Shown here: piece by piece, positions 63,964 to 64,000 of the stretch
How positions within the stretch are numbered: position 1 is the first letter of the stretch
Layout of the letters: each line of letters begins with the position of its first letter
Assembly: GCF_029784135.1 (NCBI RefSeq)
Contig: NC_073745.1
Location: forward strand, 56,499,705 to 56,563,704
DNA length: 64,000 nt
Direction: 5' to 3'
Source: Toxorhynchites rutilus septentrionalis
Lineage: Eukaryota > Arthropoda > Insecta > Diptera > Culicidae
The notes under the pieces: model-generated
The model's input: the letters and a program-made list of their open reading frames with translations, nothing else
Databases searched by the model: none
Told to the model about the DNA's origin: nothing
Translations under genes and position numbers: made by a program

Positions 63964-64000
63964 TATATCGAGGATACGTTATAACGAGGGTACGTTATAT

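Larger units (their letters stand above)
62301..64000 (+). mobile_element. pogo-like element, interrupted and cut by the window end
   Basis: It begins CAGGTAAACTTCGATATAAC next to TA (62299-62300) and shares about 210 bases with 1325-1538 (minus). A DD37E transposon sits inside it at 62669-63963. After that insertion the sequence GAGGATACGTTATAACGAGG and TACGTTATAT up to 64000 looks like the other terminus approaching. No transposase of its own is visible, so it may be a MITE of about 400 bp. Confidence 0.6.

Overview
This window looks like repeat-dense, AT-rich animal nuclear DNA, most likely from a mosquito (Culicidae). That inference rests on the repeat families seen: two DD37E-type IS630-Tc1-mariner elements (a family described from mosquitoes), a tRNA-headed SINE ending in a (GAA)n tail that resembles the Feilai-type SINEs of Aedes, R1-, I- and R4-type non-LTR retrotransposons, and long arrays of a dispersed tandem repeat. 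I found no host protein-coding gene that I can support. Every substantial open reading frame belongs to a transposable element or is an artefact of low-complexity DNA.

Layout. 1-5960: AT-rich DNA with a pogo-like TIR fragment, an internally deleted mariner with perfect TIRs (2932-3665), a second mariner remnant, then single-copy-looking DNA. 5961-10174: a tandem-repeat element entered by a SINE (with 14-bp target duplication) and by a DD37E transposon. 10175-11931: a truncated LINE. 12660-13828: two different SINEs. 14221-19873: an I-type LINE with an intact 1390-aa ORF2. 19980-23425: extremely AT-rich DNA holding an inverted repeat, an octamer microsatellite and a deleted DNA transposon. 23431-23916: a solo LTR with a GATTA target duplication. 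24430-26133: single-copy-looking DNA. 26146-29235: a 5'-truncated LINE with a 12-bp target duplication. 29990-38090: AT-rich desert containing an R4/Dong-type LINE (33330-37390) with restriction-like endonuclease, next to a 500-bp direct duplication. 38090-42689: mostly unique DNA. 42690-45798: a second tandem-repeat element in inverse orientation, with 550- and 648-bp higher-order duplications. 46028-49530: three SINEs interleaved with two long polypyrimidine tracts. 49531-52365: unique DNA. 52368-58700: a 76-bp MITE, ~118-bp tandem repeats, and an intact full-length R1-clade retrotransposon sitting inside an (ACATACAA)n microsatellite. 58963-64000: a third tandem-repeat copy, unique DNA, an orphan 5' fragment of the same R1 family, a TAGTTC microsatellite, and a pogo-like element carrying a second DD37E transposon and running off the window end.

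The most interesting points are the apparently intact, microsatellite-targeted R1-clade element; the in-frame repeat of an ORF2 N-terminal linker module directly behind the ORF2 stop codon of the I-type LINE; two DD37E copies broken by different single-base frameshifts; a small retro-insert with a compensatory hairpin; and the nested insertion history readable from clean target-site duplications.
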